Assembly (NCBI GenBank): GCA_030528845.1
Contig: JAUMYC010000116.1
Coordinates: 1 to 7,738, forward strand
Origin: Eubacteriales bacterium
GTDB lineage: Bacteria > Bacillota_A > Clostridia > Christensenellales > Aristaeellaceae
Length of the DNA: 7,738 bases
Direction: 5' to 3'
Part shown: positions 1-6,683 of the stretch, in pieces
Numbering within the stretch: the stretch's first letter is position 1
Layout of the letters: each line of letters starts with the position of its first letter
Made by a program: the position numbers and the translations under genes
Notes under the pieces: generated by a model
The model's database searches: none
The model's input: the letters and a program-made list of their open reading frames with translations, nothing else
Told to the model about the DNA's origin: nothing

Positions 1-807
1 GCCGATGACCTTCTGTTCCGCGAGCACCTCGCCGCAGACAGCGCAGACCTTGCCTGCGGTCAGTCCGGCCTCGGTGCAGGTCGCCGCCTTACCGGGAACG
101 ATCTTTTCAATGTGCAGCAGCTTGCCGATGACCTTCTGTTCGACGAGCACCTCGCCGCACACAGCGCACACCTTGCCATCCGTCAAACCCGCTTCCGTGC
201 AGGTCGCCTTCTTGCCCGGCACAACGACCTCGCTGTGCGGCAGCTTTTCAACGACCTCGCCCGCAGCGAGCACCTCGCCGCAGACGGAGCACGCCATGCC
301 GCCCTTCATGCCGAATTCGGAGCAAGTCGGCTCAATATCCATAAACACGACTGCCGCGTGCGGTTCCTTGGGGATCACGCGCTGTTCCTCAAGCACGAGC
401 CCGCACACCCCGCACACGCTTCCTTCCGTCAGGCCGGTCGCGCTGCAGGTGGGGATGACCATGGGGAGAATCGCCGCTTCGTGAGGGATGACGTCAAGCA
501 CCCTCTGTTCGCTGAAGACATGGCCGCACGCCGTGCAGACTTTGCCTTCGGTCAGTCCGGTCTCGGTGCAGGTCGGAGCCTTGCCGGGGGTAACGAGCAC
601 GCTGTGCGCAGCGGGCAGGACTTGATCCTGCGTGCCGCCGCAGCGGGCGCAGGTGTACGCCTCAAGGCCGTCTGCAGTGCAGGTCGGGGCGACGTCGCGC
701 GCGACGTCGCGCTGATAATCGTGGCCTGCAGTGCCGACAGCGGTGCGCGTGTCGGTCTCTCCGCAGGGACAGGTACGGGTCTCGGTGCCGTCGGCGGTGC
801 AGGTGGC
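1..807 (-). repeat. Array of seven Cys-rich ~41-residue repeats in the surface protein
   Basis: The conserved unit reads roughly TCTEAGLTxGKVCxxCGEVL, followed by a linker containing H and PGK. The first cysteine of each unit is at residues 735, 775, 812, 853, 894, 935 and 976, giving spacings of 40, 37, 41, 41, 41 and 41. The last two copies are also close at DNA level: bases 1-18 recur at 124-141, a period of 123 bp. Each unit has C-x(n)-C-x2-C plus a histidine in most linkers. This suggests metal binding or disulfides, but which one cannot be told from sequence. Similar Cys-x2-Cys arrays occur near the C-termini of secreted clostridial proteins. The array continues past the window edge. 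Confidence 0.88.
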
Positions 808-3003
808 GTCGTTGTTGTAGACATACTCGCCGTAGCAGACATGGGCGACGGCGTATGTGCCGTCATCACTTTGGGTGATGCCGTAGCCGACCTCGGGGAC
901 ATACTGCGTCGGATCGAAATCGTACACGCCCTCCAGGCACAGGAGCGCCTTGCCGGATGCGGCCTGAACAGTGCCGCTTTCGTTGCGGATGCCGTGGAAC
1001 GTGCCGCCCGTGATGGCTCCGCCTTCGTTTTCCACTTCGCAGCCGAACGTGCCGCCTTCGATGGCGCCGCCGATGTTGTTGTCCACGTCGGCATTGGCGC
1101 CGCTGAACGAGCCGCCGGAGATGAGGCCGGAGTTTTCCACTTCGCAGTTGAACGAGCCGCCGGTGACAGTGCCGAAGTTCTGCACCGCGTCCTCGGCGCT
1201 GTGGGTGAACGAGCCGCCGGAGATGACGCCGCCCATGCTGTACACTTCGCCGTGGAACGTGCCTGCGGAGACGGTGCCGTACAGGCAGGCGAGCTCGCCG
1301 TGGAACGTGCCGCCCTTGATGGCGCCGTCGGAGTTGGTCACAAGGTCGTAGAACACGCCGCCGGAGATCTCGCCCTCGCGGTTCATGACGACGTTCTCAA
1401 ATGCGCCGCCGGAGATCTTGGCGTTTTTCGTGTTGTCCACCTGATCACGGAACGTGCCGCCTTCGATGGAGCCGTAGTTCTTTACCCAGGAGCCCTCGGC
1501 AAACACGGCGCTGCCCTTGATGACGCCGCTGTTTTTCACGAGCTTGCCGAACGTGCCGCCGGTAATGGAGCCTTTGTTTACAACGTCGTGGTGGAATTCG
1601 CCGTCGGAAACAGAGCCGCCGACGTCGATCTGAATGTACGAAACGTCGCTGTAATCAAGGTCGTCGTCCGTGGGCAGGGAGGACAAAGCCCCGGTGATGT
1701 TCATATAGGTATCGCCGGATTCGTCCACGGCCAGATTCCAGCCGTCGCCGCTCAGCAGCGCAAACGTGGCGCTGACGGTCACATCGTGATCGGGCATGAT
1801 GAAGGTGTTGCCCTCCACCGTCGTGACAACCCTTGCCCTCGCGGCAGCCGTTTTCGTGACGGTGAGGGAGGCCTGCTGATAGTTTTCGTCCGGGTCGACG
1901 GTCAGTATGATCTCGGTGCCTGCGGCGGCATTTTCGACATGCGCGTCAAGCGTGCCGTTCACAGTGCGGTTGACGGTGATCTCATAGACGGGGGCCGTCG
2001 TCTGCGCAAAAGCTGCGGTAACGGTGACAGAATGCGCGGGCATGACGAAGGAATAGGTATCGTCGGCATGCGGGCCCGTCACCATGACATCTTCCTCTGC
2101 GTCGTCCATATTCGTGACGGTGAGGGAGGAGAGATGGTAGCCGTCTGCCGGAGAGAGAATAAGCGTGACGACCTCGCCTTCGGAAGCGGAGGTCTTGTCT
2201 GCCAAGACTTCGCCGTGCTCGGCGCGGCGCGTGCCGATGTCATAGGCAGCGGGGGAGGAAGAGGTATACGCGGTATAGCGAATGTCCGCCGTGTCGCCGG
2301 CTTCCACGAGCGCATCGCCCGCATACCAGCGGACAGCCGAAGAGGAATTGCCGTCGGCCGCGTTGAGCTGTTCGATCAGGTTGCCGCCGAAAGTCAGCGC
2401 CGCGTCTGTGCCGTTTACGCTGTGCGTAAACTTTGCGTCGGGCGCGATGACGCCGCCGTTGTCGAGCACTCTTTTGGTGAATTTGCCGCCGGAGATGGTG
2501 CCGCCGGCGTTGTTGCTCACGGTCGCGTTGAACGTGCCGCCGGAGATGACGTCCATGTTGCTCACGATGTCGTTGAACGTGCCGCCGGTGATGCCGCCGC
2601 CGTTGGTCACGGTGTCGCGGAACGTGCCGCCGATAATGGCGCCGAAGTTGTATACGGGCGCGTTGAAGGTGCCCCGATCGATCGCGGCGTAGTTTTTGAT
2701 ATAGCCGATCTGGTTGGCGTTGGGAGAGCCCGAAAAGGAGCTGTGGACGCCGACCACGGTATATCTCTCGCCGTTATACTCTGCATGCAGAGGGATCGAG
2801 ATGACGGCCGGGCCGTCGGCGCTCATGGCTTTGATCCGGACGTTTTTATATTCCCCGATCACATACGTGATCCTGTAGGGGCTGTAGCTGTCCGTGTATT
2901 CTTCGGTGAAGATGACCTCCTCTTCCGCAAGAGCGGCCGCGCCGCAGCAGAGCAGCGCGAGGATGCACAGGGCGGCGAGAATGTGGTTCAGTCTATTGCG
3001 CAT
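1..3003 (-). CDS. Large secreted modular repeat protein (C-terminus beyond window)
   Basis: The minus frame is open from ATG at 3003 to base 1 (1001 codons, no stop), so the C-terminus is missing. Residues 1-26 form a signal peptide: a basic start, a leucine/alanine-rich core and a likely cut after ALA before EEE. Order of modules: an N-terminal segment (about 27-100); about six 15-17-residue units centred on I-x-G-G-T-F (about 100-190); two tandem beta-rich repeats ending FVMPAHSVTVTAAF and FIMPDHDVTVSATF (about 250-415), which resemble the InlB-B/Flg_new-type bacterial repeat; about 13 more GGTF units (about 453-673); then seven cysteine repeats of about 41 residues (from about 734). It is probably an extracellular or wall-associated protein, with adhesion or scaffolding as the inferred role. 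No catalytic domain or LPXTG motif is visible. The start is supported by AGGAGGGG six bases upstream. It has its own promoter, separate from the kinase operon. Confidence 0.9.
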   Translation of the reverse strand, partial: MRNRLNHILAALCILALLCCGAAALAEEEVIFTEEYTDSYSPYRITYVIGEYKNVRIKAMSADGPAVISIPLHAEYNGERYTVVGVHSSFSGSPNANQIGYIKNYAAIDRGTFNAPVYNFGAIIGGTFRDTVTNGGGITGGTFNDIVSNMDVISGGTFNATVSNNAGGTISGGKFTKRVLDNGGVIAPDAKFTHSVNGTDAALTFGGNLIEQLNAADGNSSSAVRWYAGDALVEAGDTADIRYTAYTSSSPAAYDIGTRRAEHGEVLADKTSASEGEVVTLILSPADGYHLSSLTVTNMDDAEEDVMVTGPHADDTYSFVMPAHSVTVTAAFAQTTAPVYEITVNRTVNGTLDAHVENAAAGTEIILTVDPDENYQQASLTVTKTAAARARVVTTVEGNTFIMPDHDVTVSATFALLSGDGWNLAVDESGDTYMNITGALSSLPTDDDLDYSDVSYIQIDVGGSVSDGEFHHDVVNKGSITGGTFGKLVKNSGVIKGSAVFAEGSWVKNYGSIEGGTFRDQVDNTKNAKISGGAFENVVMNREGEISGGVFYDLVTNSDGAIKGGTFHGELACLYGTVSAGTFHGEVYSMGGVISGGSFTHSAEDAVQNFGTVTGGSFNCEVENSGLISGGSFSGANADVDNNIGGAIEGGTFGCEVENEGGAITGGTFHGIRNESGTVQAASGKALLCLEGVYDFDPTQYVPEVGYGITQSDDGTYAVAHVCYGEYVYNNDATCTADGTETRTCPCGETDTRTAVGTAGHDYQRDVARDVAPTCTADGLEAYTCARCGGTQDQVLPAAHSVLVTPGKAPTCTETGLTEGKVCTACGHVFSEQRVLDVIPHEAAILPMVIPTCSATGLTEGSVCGVCGLVLEEQRVIPKEPHAAVVFMDIEPTCSEFGMKGGMACSVCGEVLAAGEVVEKLPHSEVVVPGKKATCTEAGLTDGKVCAVCGEVLVEQKVIGKLLHIEKIVPGKAATCTEAGLTAGKVCAVCGEVLAEQKVIG
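691..714. repeat. 12-bp tandem duplication forming an 18-bp perfect palindrome
   Basis: Bases 691-702 and 703-714 are a 12-bp direct repeat with one mismatch. Bases 691-708 read identically on both strands. On the minus strand this duplicates the residues RDVA in the linker between the first and second cysteine repeats. It looks like a small in-frame replication-slippage event. A regulatory role is unlikely inside the coding region. Confidence 0.6.
985..1650 (-). repeat. Second GGTF repeat block (about 13 units)
   Basis: Units of mostly 15-17 residues follow the pattern N-x-G-x-I-x-G-G-[TSAV]-F-x-x-x-V. Examples are ITGGTF, IEGGTF, ISGGAF, ISGGVF, IKGGTF, ISGGSF and VTGGSF. The regular alternation of a hydrophobic residue, a Gly-Gly turn and an aromatic is what a beta-solenoid or beta-helix coil would give; that fold is an inference. 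At DNA level the block appears as a recurring gaacgtgccgcc or gaacgagccgcc on the plus strand. Confidence 0.8.
2422..2700 (-). repeat. First GGTF repeat block (about six units)
   Basis: This is the same 15-residue pattern as the block at 985-1650: IDRGTF, IIGGTF, ITGGTF, ISGGTF, ISGGKF and a decayed last unit, IAPDAKF. About 265 residues containing the two InlB-B-like repeats separate it from the second block. The solenoid-like region is therefore split in two. Confidence 0.75.
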
Positions 3004-3009
3004 GGCGTT

Positions 3010-3017
3010 CCCCTCCT
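3010..3017 (-). promoter_or_regulatory. Ribosome binding site of the surface-protein gene
   Basis: AGGAGGGG on the minus strand lies six bases upstream of the ATG at 3003. It is a near-perfect Shine-Dalgarno match that fixes the start. Confidence 0.85.
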
Positions 3018-3075
3018 ATATAAACATCGTCTTGGCGTTGGGTTCTTTAGAGAATCTGTCCAATTCCAACCATTC

Positions 3076-3104
3076 ATTATATACCGGATCGTGCTGCTTT
3101 TCAA
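3076..3104 (-). promoter_or_regulatory. Sigma-A type promoter of the surface-protein gene
   Basis: The minus strand has TTGAAA (3099-3104), a 17-bp spacer, then a perfect TATAAT (3076-3081). Transcription would start near 3069, giving a leader of about 65 bases that contains the ribosome site. The promoter lies downstream of the kinase terminator, so the gene is an independent unit. None of the TTCAG boxes found at the other two promoters are present here. Confidence 0.8.
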
Positions 3105-3159
3105 GAGCTCTGCCCGGCAAAAAGGAATATATTTTAGCCGCAGGACTGTTTGGCGAACG

Positions 3160-3195
3160 AAAAAAGAGGCACGGGCTACTCTTGGCCCGCGCCCC
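3160..3195 (-). terminator. Rho-independent terminator after the histidine kinase gene
   Basis: On the minus strand GGCGCGGGC (3185-3193) pairs with GCCCGTGCC (3168-3176), a 9-bp GC-rich stem with one G-U pair. The 8-base loop is 3177-3184, and a run of six T residues follows at 3160-3165. Most of the kinase stop codon (3176-3178) lies in the loop, so the hairpin overlaps the end of the gene. Confidence 0.85.
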
Positions 3196-4432
3196 TTTGC
3201 GAAGCGGCATGCTGTTCCCGGCTGCGCTTGCAGAGGGGGAGCAGCACGGAGAATGTGTTGATCCCGTCCGCGCTCTCGGCCCAGATCCGCCCGCGATGCT
3301 CCTGCACGATGCTTTGCGCGATGGACAGGCCAAGTCCGTAGCTGCCGTCCCGCGTGCGCGCCTCGCTGGAGCGATAGAAGCGCTTGAAGACGTTTTTGAG
3401 CTCCTGCGGTTCGATGGCCGGGCCGGGGTTTGCCACGCGCAGCAGGGCATAGCGCCCTCTGCGCTGCAGCGTCACGCGCACCTCGCCCTGCGCGTCGGAA
3501 TACTTCTGCGCGTTGTCCAGCAGGATCTCCACGGTCTGGTTCAAGTGGCTGCTGCTCGCGTGGATCAAGAGGCTCGGTTCGATCTGCGAGGACAGCTCCA
3601 GTCCCTTCTCAAAAAAGACGGGCTCAAAGGGCAGGAGAGCCTGCGCGACGAGTGCGCTCAGGTCGCAGCGCTCCATATTCGCGCGGGCGGCGCCGTTGTC
3701 CACGCGCGCGAGGTCGAGCAGGCTGTAGGTGAGCATGCGCATCTGCCGCGCCATCGTGAGGATGTTCCCGGCATATTCCGCCGCTCGCCCGGGTGTGCAG
3801 GCCGGGTCGCCGAGCATTTCTGCGTTGGTGGTGATCACGGTCAGCGGCGTCTTCAGCTCATGGGAAGCATCCGCGACAAAGCGGCGCTGCTGCTCCCATG
3901 CGCGCTCCACCGGGCGCACGACCCAGCGCGAGAGGAAAATGCTGATGAGCAGAAAGAGAAAGAAGCTCGCCGCGCCCACGAGCAGGCTGTTGCGCAGCAG
4001 AGTCTCCATGGCGCTGCGCTCGAGAGTAATATCCGCGAAGAGCAGCTTCTGCCCGTGCGGCCCCTGCGCGCGAAGGAAGCGCAGGTCGTGCTCGGGCAAT
4101 ACGCCCGTGGGCTGCTCAGTGGAGGAGGCGAGCCGGGCGAGCTGCTCGAGGTATTCCTTGTTTTCCTCTGCGTACTCTTCTCCCTCCGGCACGACGAGCG
4201 CGCCGTCCGGGTCGAGCTGCAGCATCAGCACGGGCTGGCGCATTCCCTCCGGCTTCATCTCCGGGCGTTCCCGCGGCGTTCGCTCGTCGGAAAAGCTCTG
4301 CATCATATGCAGGCTCTGCCGTTCCAGACCGTCCTGCGTGCTGTAGAGCACGACGCCGAAAATGACGCACAGCATGATCGTCACGATGCTCATATTGATG
4401 AGGATGAAATACAGCCGCAGCCGTTTGATCAT
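3176..4432 (-). CDS. Membrane sensor histidine kinase
   Basis: 418 residues. TM1 is at about 8-30, followed by an extracytoplasmic sensor of about 115 residues rich in Met, Pro and acidic residues, with no recognised domain. TM2 is at about 149-171. The dimerisation/phosphoacceptor segment has the H-box ASHELKTP with phospho-accepting His191. The ATPase domain has the N-box LLDNAQKYSD (Asn307), the G1-like NPGPAI (335-340), the F-box VFKRFYR and the G2 box YGLGLSIA (365-372). It autophosphorylates and passes the phosphate to the regulator encoded just upstream. Its ATG overlaps the regulator's stop as ATGA, which suggests translational coupling. One oddity is the G1 box: the usual Asp is Asn and the second Gly is missing, a variant that is common in Firmicute kinases and probably still active. 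The signal it senses is unknown. Confidence 0.95.
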   Translation of the reverse strand: MIKRLRLYFILINMSIVTIMLCVIFGVVLYSTQDGLERQSLHMMQSFSDERTPRERPEMKPEGMRQPVLMLQLDPDGALVVPEGEEYAEENKEYLEQLARLASSTEQPTGVLPEHDLRFLRAQGPHGQKLLFADITLERSAMETLLRNSLLVGAASFFLFLLISIFLSRWVVRPVERAWEQQRRFVADASHELKTPLTVITTNAEMLGDPACTPGRAAEYAGNILTMARQMRMLTYSLLDLARVDNGAARANMERCDLSALVAQALLPFEPVFFEKGLELSSQIEPSLLIHASSSHLNQTVEILLDNAQKYSDAQGEVRVTLQRRGRYALLRVANPGPAIEPQELKNVFKRFYRSSEARTRDGSYGLGLSIAQSIVQEHRGRIWAESADGINTFSVLLPLCKRSREQHAASQRGAGQE

Positions 4433-5103
4433 TCCCGGGCCACCTCCAGATGATATCCCAGCCGGCGCACGCTCTCAATGCGCACGTTCGAGCCGATGCC
4501 GGCGAGTTTCTTGCGCAGAAAGCCGACGTAGACCTCCACATGGTTTTCCACGGCGTTGGAATCGTAGCCCCACACGCGGGAGAGGATGACCTCCTTGGGC
4601 AGGTTGCGCTCGCCGGAGTTGAGCAGCATGCGCATGATATCGAACTCCCGCGCCGAGAGCCGCACGCGTCTCTCCCCGCACAGGAGCATGGCGGAGCTCA
4701 GGTCCAGCGCGGTGTTGCCGTAGCGCATCTCGTCCACCTGCCCGCCCTGCCTGCGCAGCAGCGCGTTGATGCAGGCGAGCAGCTCGCGCGTGTCAAAGGG
4801 CTTGGTCAGATAATAATCCGCCCCGGCGTTGAGGCCTTCGATGCGGTCTTCCAGCTCGCCGCGCGCCGTGAGCATGAGGATGGGCGTGGAGCAGCGCGCG
4901 GCGCGCACCTCGCGCGTGAGCCGGTAGCCGTCCAGCCCGGGCATCATCACATCCAGAATGAGCAGGTCGTATACGCCCAGCAGAGCGTATTCCCGCCCCT
5001 CGATTCCATCGTATACGGCGTGCGCCTCAAAGCCCTTTGCTTCCAACAGCTCACGCAGCGTATCTGCCAAAATCCGTTCGTCTTCCACGATCAGGATCTT
5101 CAT
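4429..5103 (-). CDS. OmpR/PhoB-family response regulator
   Basis: 224 residues, the normal length for the family. The receiver domain (1-about 115) has the acidic pair Glu7-Asp8, phosphoacceptor Asp51 in LLILDVMMPGLDG, Thr79 and Lys101 in LTKPF. The C-terminal winged-helix domain (about 127-222) shows LSAREFDIMRMLL, the recognition-helix region NAVENHVEVYVGFLRKKL and the final hairpin ESVRRLGYHLE. It is first in a two-gene operon with the kinase and overlaps it by 4 bp. Start: ATG at 5103, with a moderate AAGGCGGGG ribosome site a few bases upstream. Members of this family bind direct repeats as dimers with an 11-bp half-site period. Such repeats occur in the adjacent intergenic region, so autoregulation and control of the divergent operon are likely. 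The target phenotype is unknown. Confidence 0.96.
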   Translation of the reverse strand: MKILIVEDERILADTLRELLEAKGFEAHAVYDGIEGREYALLGVYDLLILDVMMPGLDGYRLTREVRAARCSTPILMLTARGELEDRIEGLNAGADYYLTKPFDTRELLACINALLRRQGGQVDEMRYGNTALDLSSAMLLCGERRVRLSAREFDIMRMLLNSGERNLPKEVILSRVWGYDSNAVENHVEVYVGFLRKKLAGIGSNVRIESVRRLGYHLEVARE

Positions 5104-5140
5104 TGCATAATCCCCGCCTTGTTCAGATATTTTCTATAAT

Positions 5141-5173
5141 ATAGTAAAACTCGGAACTGAAGCAATGCTGAAA
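5141..5173 (-). promoter_or_regulatory. Predicted autoregulated promoter of the two-component operon
   Basis: The minus strand carries TTTCAG (5168-5173) and CTTCAG (5157-5162), exactly 11 bp apart. A 10-bp gap then leads to TACTAT (5141-5146), a plausible -10. There is no good -35. This is the same geometry as the divergent promoter. An alternative reading pairs TTGCTT (5160-5165) with TATTAT (5136-5141) or TATATT (5138-5143) at 18 or 16 bp spacing. Either start gives a leader of about 25-35 bases. Confidence 0.55.
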
Positions 5174-5180
5174 GACGGCT

Positions 5181-5246
5181 GTTCACCGTTCGTTTACAGT
5201 TTTTCGGCGTGCTTTTCAGCAAGCGTTCAGTCGGCGGCGCTACAAT
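5181..5246 (+). promoter_or_regulatory. Phased operator boxes and promoter of the VTC-DUF4956-CotH operon
   Basis: The boxes are GTTCACC (5181-5187), GTTTACA (5192-5198), TTTCAGC (5214-5220) and GTTCAGT (5225-5231). Their starts differ by 11, 22 and 11 bp; TTTCGGC at 5202 nearly fills the gap but is one base out of register. The -10 TACAAT (5241-5246) begins 10 bp after the six-base core of the last box. The -35 position (about 5218-5223) is not a sigma-A match and lies under the boxes. This is typical of an activator-dependent promoter of the PhoB/PhoP class. The motif resembles the PhoP-box TT-A-CA core, but assigning it to phosphate control is inference. Confidence 0.65.
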
Positions 5247-5297
5247 CTGCCCATGCGCGTAAGAGACGGGCGCAGGGAAAGGAAGTGTGCAGGGGAA

Positions 5298-5969
5298 GTG
5301 CAGTACAGACATGAATGGAAGATCGAGATCGACCGCATGGACGCGAGGCTGCTGCGAAACAGGCTCCGTGCGGTCGCTTCGATCGATCCGCACTCCGCGG
5401 AGGGGAGTTATCGCGTGCGCAGTCTCTATTTTGATACGCCCTCGGACAGGGCGCTGCGCGAGAAACTCGACGGCGTGGATCGGCGCGACAAATTCCGCAT
5501 CCGATGCTATAACGAAGACCTCTCGCTGATCCGGTTGGAGAAAAAGAGCAAGCGCGGCGGGCTTTGTGCAAAGAGCTCCTGCGCACTCACACAGCAGCAG
5601 GCGCTTGCGCTGAGCCGGGGGAGCGCGCAGCTGCCGGACGAGGGCGCGCCCGCGCTCTTGCAGGAACTGCTCAGCAGGATGCGCAGCGAACGCCTGCGTC
5701 CGGCGACCATCGTCGAATACACGCGCGAGCCGTTCGTCTATGCGCCCGGCAATGTGCGCGTGACCATTGACCGGGACATCCGCACGGGCCTGCGCTGCAC
5801 GGAGTTTCTGGATTTTGATCGTCCGACGGTCCCCGTGCAGGGCGATCCGATCCTCTTAGAGGTGAAGTGGGACGAATTTTTGCCCTCGATCATCCGCGAC
5901 GCCGTTCAGCTGCGCGGGCGCAGGGCGCAGGCGTATTCCAAATATGCCGCATGCCGCGTGTACGGCTGA
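5298..5969 (+). CDS. VTC-domain polyphosphate polymerase-like protein
   Basis: 223 residues from GTG 5298. It is a stand-alone triphosphate-tunnel (VTC catalytic) domain without the SPX or membrane parts of yeast Vtc4. Visible tunnel motifs: YRHEWKIEI (Lys8), RSLYFD (41-46), KFRIR (Arg67, Arg69), LEKKSKRGG (Glu81, Lys82, Lys83, Lys85), YTREPFVY (141-148), RVTIDRD (154-160), LLEVKWDEFLP (Glu188, Lys190) and SKY (Lys215). These are the basic and acidic residues expected to bind triphosphate/polyphosphate and metal, so the enzyme looks intact. Yeast Vtc4 makes polyphosphate from ATP; the bacterial product is not established here. Start choice: an in-frame ATG at 5253 lies at the predicted transcription start and lacks a ribosome site. 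GTG 5298 begins exactly at the conserved domain edge, but its ribosome site is imperfect (AGGGG 2 bases upstream, AGGA 14 bases upstream). It is the first gene of the three-gene operon. Confidence 0.88.
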   Translation: MQYRHEWKIEIDRMDARLLRNRLRAVASIDPHSAEGSYRVRSLYFDTPSDRALREKLDGVDRRDKFRIRCYNEDLSLIRLEKKSKRGGLCAKSSCALTQQQALALSRGSAQLPDEGAPALLQELLSRMRSERLRPATIVEYTREPFVYAPGNVRVTIDRDIRTGLRCTEFLDFDRPTVPVQGDPILLEVKWDEFLPSIIRDAVQLRGRRAQAYSKYAACRVYG

Positions 5970-6001
5970 AGATAAAGCAGACAGAAAAGGAGAAAACGAT
6001 C

Positions 6002-6673
6002 ATGAGCTTTAACGATGTCTTTCGCTCCAGTTTCCTTGAAAATGCGGCGAGCGTGTCCTTTTTGGACATGGGGATCGCCCTTGCGCTGGCCTTCGGGGTC
6101 GGCCTGTTCATCTTCCTCGTCTACAAAAAGACCTATTCGGGCGTGATGTATTCCTCGAGCTTCGGCGTCACGCTCATCGCGCTGACGATGATCTCAACGC
6201 TTGTCATCCTCGCAGTCACGAGCAACGTCGTGCTCTCTCTGGGCATGGTCGGCGCGCTGTCCATCGTGCGCTTCCGCACGGCCATCAAGGAACCGCTGGA
6301 CATCGCCTTTTTGTTCTGGTCGATCGCGGCGGGCATCGTGCTGGCCGCCGGGCTGATCCCGCTCGCGCTCGTGGGCAGCGTGATCATCGGCGTGGTGCTG
6401 CTGGTGTTCGTGAATAGAAAATCTTCCGCCGATCCGTATATCGCGGTCCTCCGCTGCGAGGATCACGAGAGCGAACAGCGTGCGCGCCTCTTTCTGGAGC
6501 AGCACGTCCGCCGCTGCACCGTCAAGAGCAAGACCGTGCAGAAGGGAGCGGTGGAACTTGATCTGGAGATCCGCCTGCGCAGCGAAAATACGGATTTTGT
6601 CAACGAACTCGCCGAGCTCCCGGGCGTGCAGAGCGCCGTGCTGGTAAGCTACAACGGCGATTACATGGGATAG
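6002..6673 (+). CDS. DUF4956 multi-pass membrane protein
   Basis: 223 residues. Hydrophobic segments lie at about 21-41, 52-72, 101-118 and 120-138. Between the second and third is the family hallmark MVGALSIVRFRTAIKEPLD (82-100), possibly a re-entrant or functional loop. A soluble C-terminal domain (about 145-223, with PYIAVLRCEDH and VQSAVLVSY strands) resembles the ACT-like tail seen in MgtC-type proteins. The biochemical function is unknown. In many bacteria the family is encoded beside VTC-domain and CotH proteins, so it may be the membrane channel or anchor for the product. The start is the ATG at 6002 with AAAAGGAGA nine bases upstream; the open frame extends further left into the VTC gene but without support. 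It lies 32 bp after the VTC stop. Confidence 0.9.
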   Translation: MSFNDVFRSSFLENAASVSFLDMGIALALAFGVGLFIFLVYKKTYSGVMYSSSFGVTLIALTMISTLVILAVTSNVVLSLGMVGALSIVRFRTAIKEPLDIAFLFWSIAAGIVLAAGLIPLALVGSVIIGVVLLVFVNRKSSADPYIAVLRCEDHESEQRARLFLEQHVRRCTVKSKTVQKGAVELDLEIRLRSENTDFVNELAELPGVQSAVLVSYNGDYMG

Positions 6674-6683
6674 GAGGCAGGAC

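Noticed and set aside
1..807. Tandem 123-bp repeats as a possible CRISPR-like array
   Set aside because: The repeats are degenerate, in-frame and encode conserved protein units; there are no short identical repeats with unique spacers.
2935..2952. Possible lipobox (LLCCG) in the surface-protein signal peptide
   Set aside because: The residue before Cys is Leu instead of Gly, Ala or Ser, and a normal signal-peptidase site (ALA) follows.
112..3261. A 1049-codon open frame on the plus strand
   Set aside because: It is exactly antisense, in the same codon register, to the minus-strand surface-protein gene. It stays open because that GC-rich gene uses no TTA, CTA or TCA codons there. The minus translation has a signal peptide, ribosome site, promoter and clear repeats; the plus translation has none.
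2894..4453. A 519-codon plus-strand open frame
   Set aside because: It spans the surface-gene start, the terminator and the whole kinase gene in antisense, and shows no recognisable domain or ribosome site.
4450..5139. A 229-codon plus-strand open frame
   Set aside because: It is antisense to the response regulator, whose family motifs are complete on the minus strand.
5135..5140. TATAAT on the plus strand as a promoter for the VTC gene
   Set aside because: There is no -35 at the right distance (it would fall in a C-rich stretch inside the regulator leader), and TACAAT at 5241 next to the phased boxes is better placed.
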